Shown here piece by piece: positions 5,692-6,530 of a DNA stretch of 6,530 bases. Position 1 is the first letter of the stretch; every line of letters begins with the position of its first letter. Origin of the DNA: Flavobacteriaceae bacterium (GTDB taxonomy: Bacteria; Bacteroidota; Bacteroidia; Flavobacteriales; Flavobacteriaceae); NCBI GenBank assembly GCA_013214275.1, contig JABSPP010000096.1, forward strand, positions 1 to 6,530. Reading direction: 5' to 3'. A model generated the notes under the pieces. That model made no database searches. It was not told where the DNA came from and saw nothing but the letters and a program-made list of their open reading frames with translations. Both the position numbers and the translations under genes were made by a program.

Positions 5692-5741
5692 AAACCGTTT
5701 TATGGATACTGAAATGGTTTCCAGTAGGTGTAAAACGGTTT
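5692..5741 (-). terminator. Long stem-loop after secDF, probable terminator
   Basis: An 11-bp perfect inverted repeat (AAACCGTTTTA at 5692-5702 with TAAAACGGTTT at 5731-5741) encloses an inner stem TACTG (5707-5711) with CAGTA (5722-5726), topped by AAA/TTT. Read on the minus strand it lies 14 bp after the secDF stop and is followed by CTATTTTAAC, a broken T-rich tract. That fits termination of secDF, perhaps partial, before hpt. The near symmetry means it could also work in the other direction, but no plus-strand gene lies before it. Confidence 0.65.
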
Positions 5742-5755
5742 GTCATCTACGCATT

Positions 5756-6530
5756 TTATTTCTTTTGTTGCGCCTTTTTCTGTTTGGAGGTATCGTACAT
5801 GACTGGTGTTGCAACAAATAGTGATGAGTATGTACCAACAACAACACCCACAATCAAAGCGAACATAAATCCTTTAATAGAGTCACCACCAAATAAGAAG
5901 ATCGCCAACATTACCAATAAGGTGGTTAAAGAGGTGTTGATGGTTCTTCCCAAAGTACTACTCAAGGCTTTGTCCACAACCTCGGTGTAAGCCCACTTGG
6001 TGTGAATTCCTGCAAACTCTCGAATTCTGTCGAAAATGACCACAGTATCATTTAGAGAGTATCCAACAACTGTAAGGATTGCAGCAATAAAAGATTGTCC
6101 GATTTCCATATCAAATGGCATGATCTTGTATAGTATAGAAAAGATTCCCAGTACGATTAATACATCATGGAAAACAGCAATCACAGTTCCCAAACTAAAT
6201 GAAATCTTACGGAATCGCAGTAGAATGTACAAAAATACAATGAGTAAAGATCCTATGATGGCATAGATCGCAGAAGTTTTAATATCATCAGCAATGGTAG
6301 GTTCTACTTTGCGAGAACTCATGATGCCATTCTGACCCTCTAATTTTTCAAATCCGGGCCTGAAATCTTCATAAGTAGTTCCTTCTTTTAAATAGGGTTT
6401 TAATCCGTTGAAAAGAGTGCTTTGAACCTCATCATCAACTTCCTTACTGGTTTCTTCAATCTTATAAGCAGTAGTAATTTTTAATTGGTTGCTGGCTCCA
6501 TATGTTTTTACTTCTGGTGCTGATCCAAAG
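5756..6530 (-). CDS. secDF: Protein translocase subunit SecDF, C-terminal SecF part (5' end outside the window)
   Basis: SecD/SecF uses the proton gradient to help pull exported proteins through SecYEG across the inner membrane. The frame is open to the right edge of the window (258 full codons plus one base), so the internal Met at 6322 is not the start. Visible residues 1-80 (FGSAPEVKTYG...) are the end of the SecF periplasmic domain. About five of the six SecF membrane helices follow, including the signature VVGYSLNDTVVIFDRIRE-type segment with the conserved D and R residues, then GRTINTSLTTLL, and a basic tail ending QKKAQQKK. In Bacteroidota SecD and SecF are usually one fused protein of about 1000 residues, so I infer a fusion; the SecD part cannot be seen here. 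The stop is TAA at 5758-5756, followed by a stem-loop. Confidence 0.93.
   Translation of the reverse strand, partial: FGSAPEVKTYGASNQLKITTAYKIEETSKEVDDEVQSTLFNGLKPYLKEGTTYEDFRPGFEKLEGQNGIMSSRKVEPTIADDIKTSAIYAIIGSLLIVFLYILLRFRKISFSLGTVIAVFHDVLIVLGIFSILYKIMPFDMEIGQSFIAAILTVVGYSLNDTVVIFDRIREFAGIHTKWAYTEVVDKALSSTLGRTINTSLTTLLVMLAIFLFGGDSIKGFMFALIVGVVVGTYSSLFVATPVMYDTSKQKKAQQKK

Noticed and set aside
5673..6266. Two plus-strand open frames (5673-5990 and 6036-6266)
   Set aside because: Antisense to secDF; hydrophobic look comes from the complementary strand of membrane helices. The first also crosses the stem-loop at 5692-5741.

Overview
The window looks like chromosomal DNA of a Bacteroidota bacterium, most likely a Flavobacteriales relative. 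The signs are: promoters of the Bacteroidota type (-33 TTTG / -7 TAnnTTTG), A-rich leaders without clear Shine-Dalgarno sequences, a SecF domain joined to the SecDF layout usual in this phylum, a short-LID adenylate kinase, an Obg GTPase without the C-terminal OCT domain, and a small lipoprotein of a type I associate with flavobacteria. AT-rich composition fits. No transposase, phage gene, CRISPR array or tRNA was seen.

Layout. Bases 1-1380 (minus) hold the first 460 codons of lysS, whose 3' end is outside the window. Bases 1381-1767 hold no protein gene that I can support. They do hold the lysS promoter region, and on the plus strand an apparently free-standing small RNA of about 109 nt with its own -7 box (1486-1493) and intrinsic terminator (1577-1605). 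After it comes a short, partly structured stretch. Bases 1768-2268 (minus) encode a DUF456 membrane protein. A 234-bp divergent intergenic region with two perfect palindromes separates it from a plus-strand lipoprotein gene (2503-2988). That gene meets the next minus-strand gene (2985-3485) tail to tail, the two stop codons sharing one CTAG.

Bases 2985-5660 form a compact minus-strand cluster, in transcription order hpt, adk, obgE and a zinc-ribbon membrane protein. Spacers are 6, 54 and 9 bp. The 54-bp adk-obgE spacer carries a near-perfect promoter, so obgE and the zinc-ribbon gene can be transcribed apart from hpt-adk. Upstream, 5756-6530 is the C-terminal (SecF) third of secDF, separated from hpt by a 50-nt stem-loop that probably terminates secDF.

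Together the genes are mostly housekeeping: purine salvage (Hpt), adenylate balance (Adk), a GTPase of ribosome assembly (Obg), tRNA charging (LysS) and protein export (SecDF). The parts that deserve attention are the small RNA next to lysS, the divergent lipoprotein/DUF456 pair with its palindromes, and the unrecognised zinc-ribbon membrane protein attached to obgE. I did not find evidence of a new multi-gene system.
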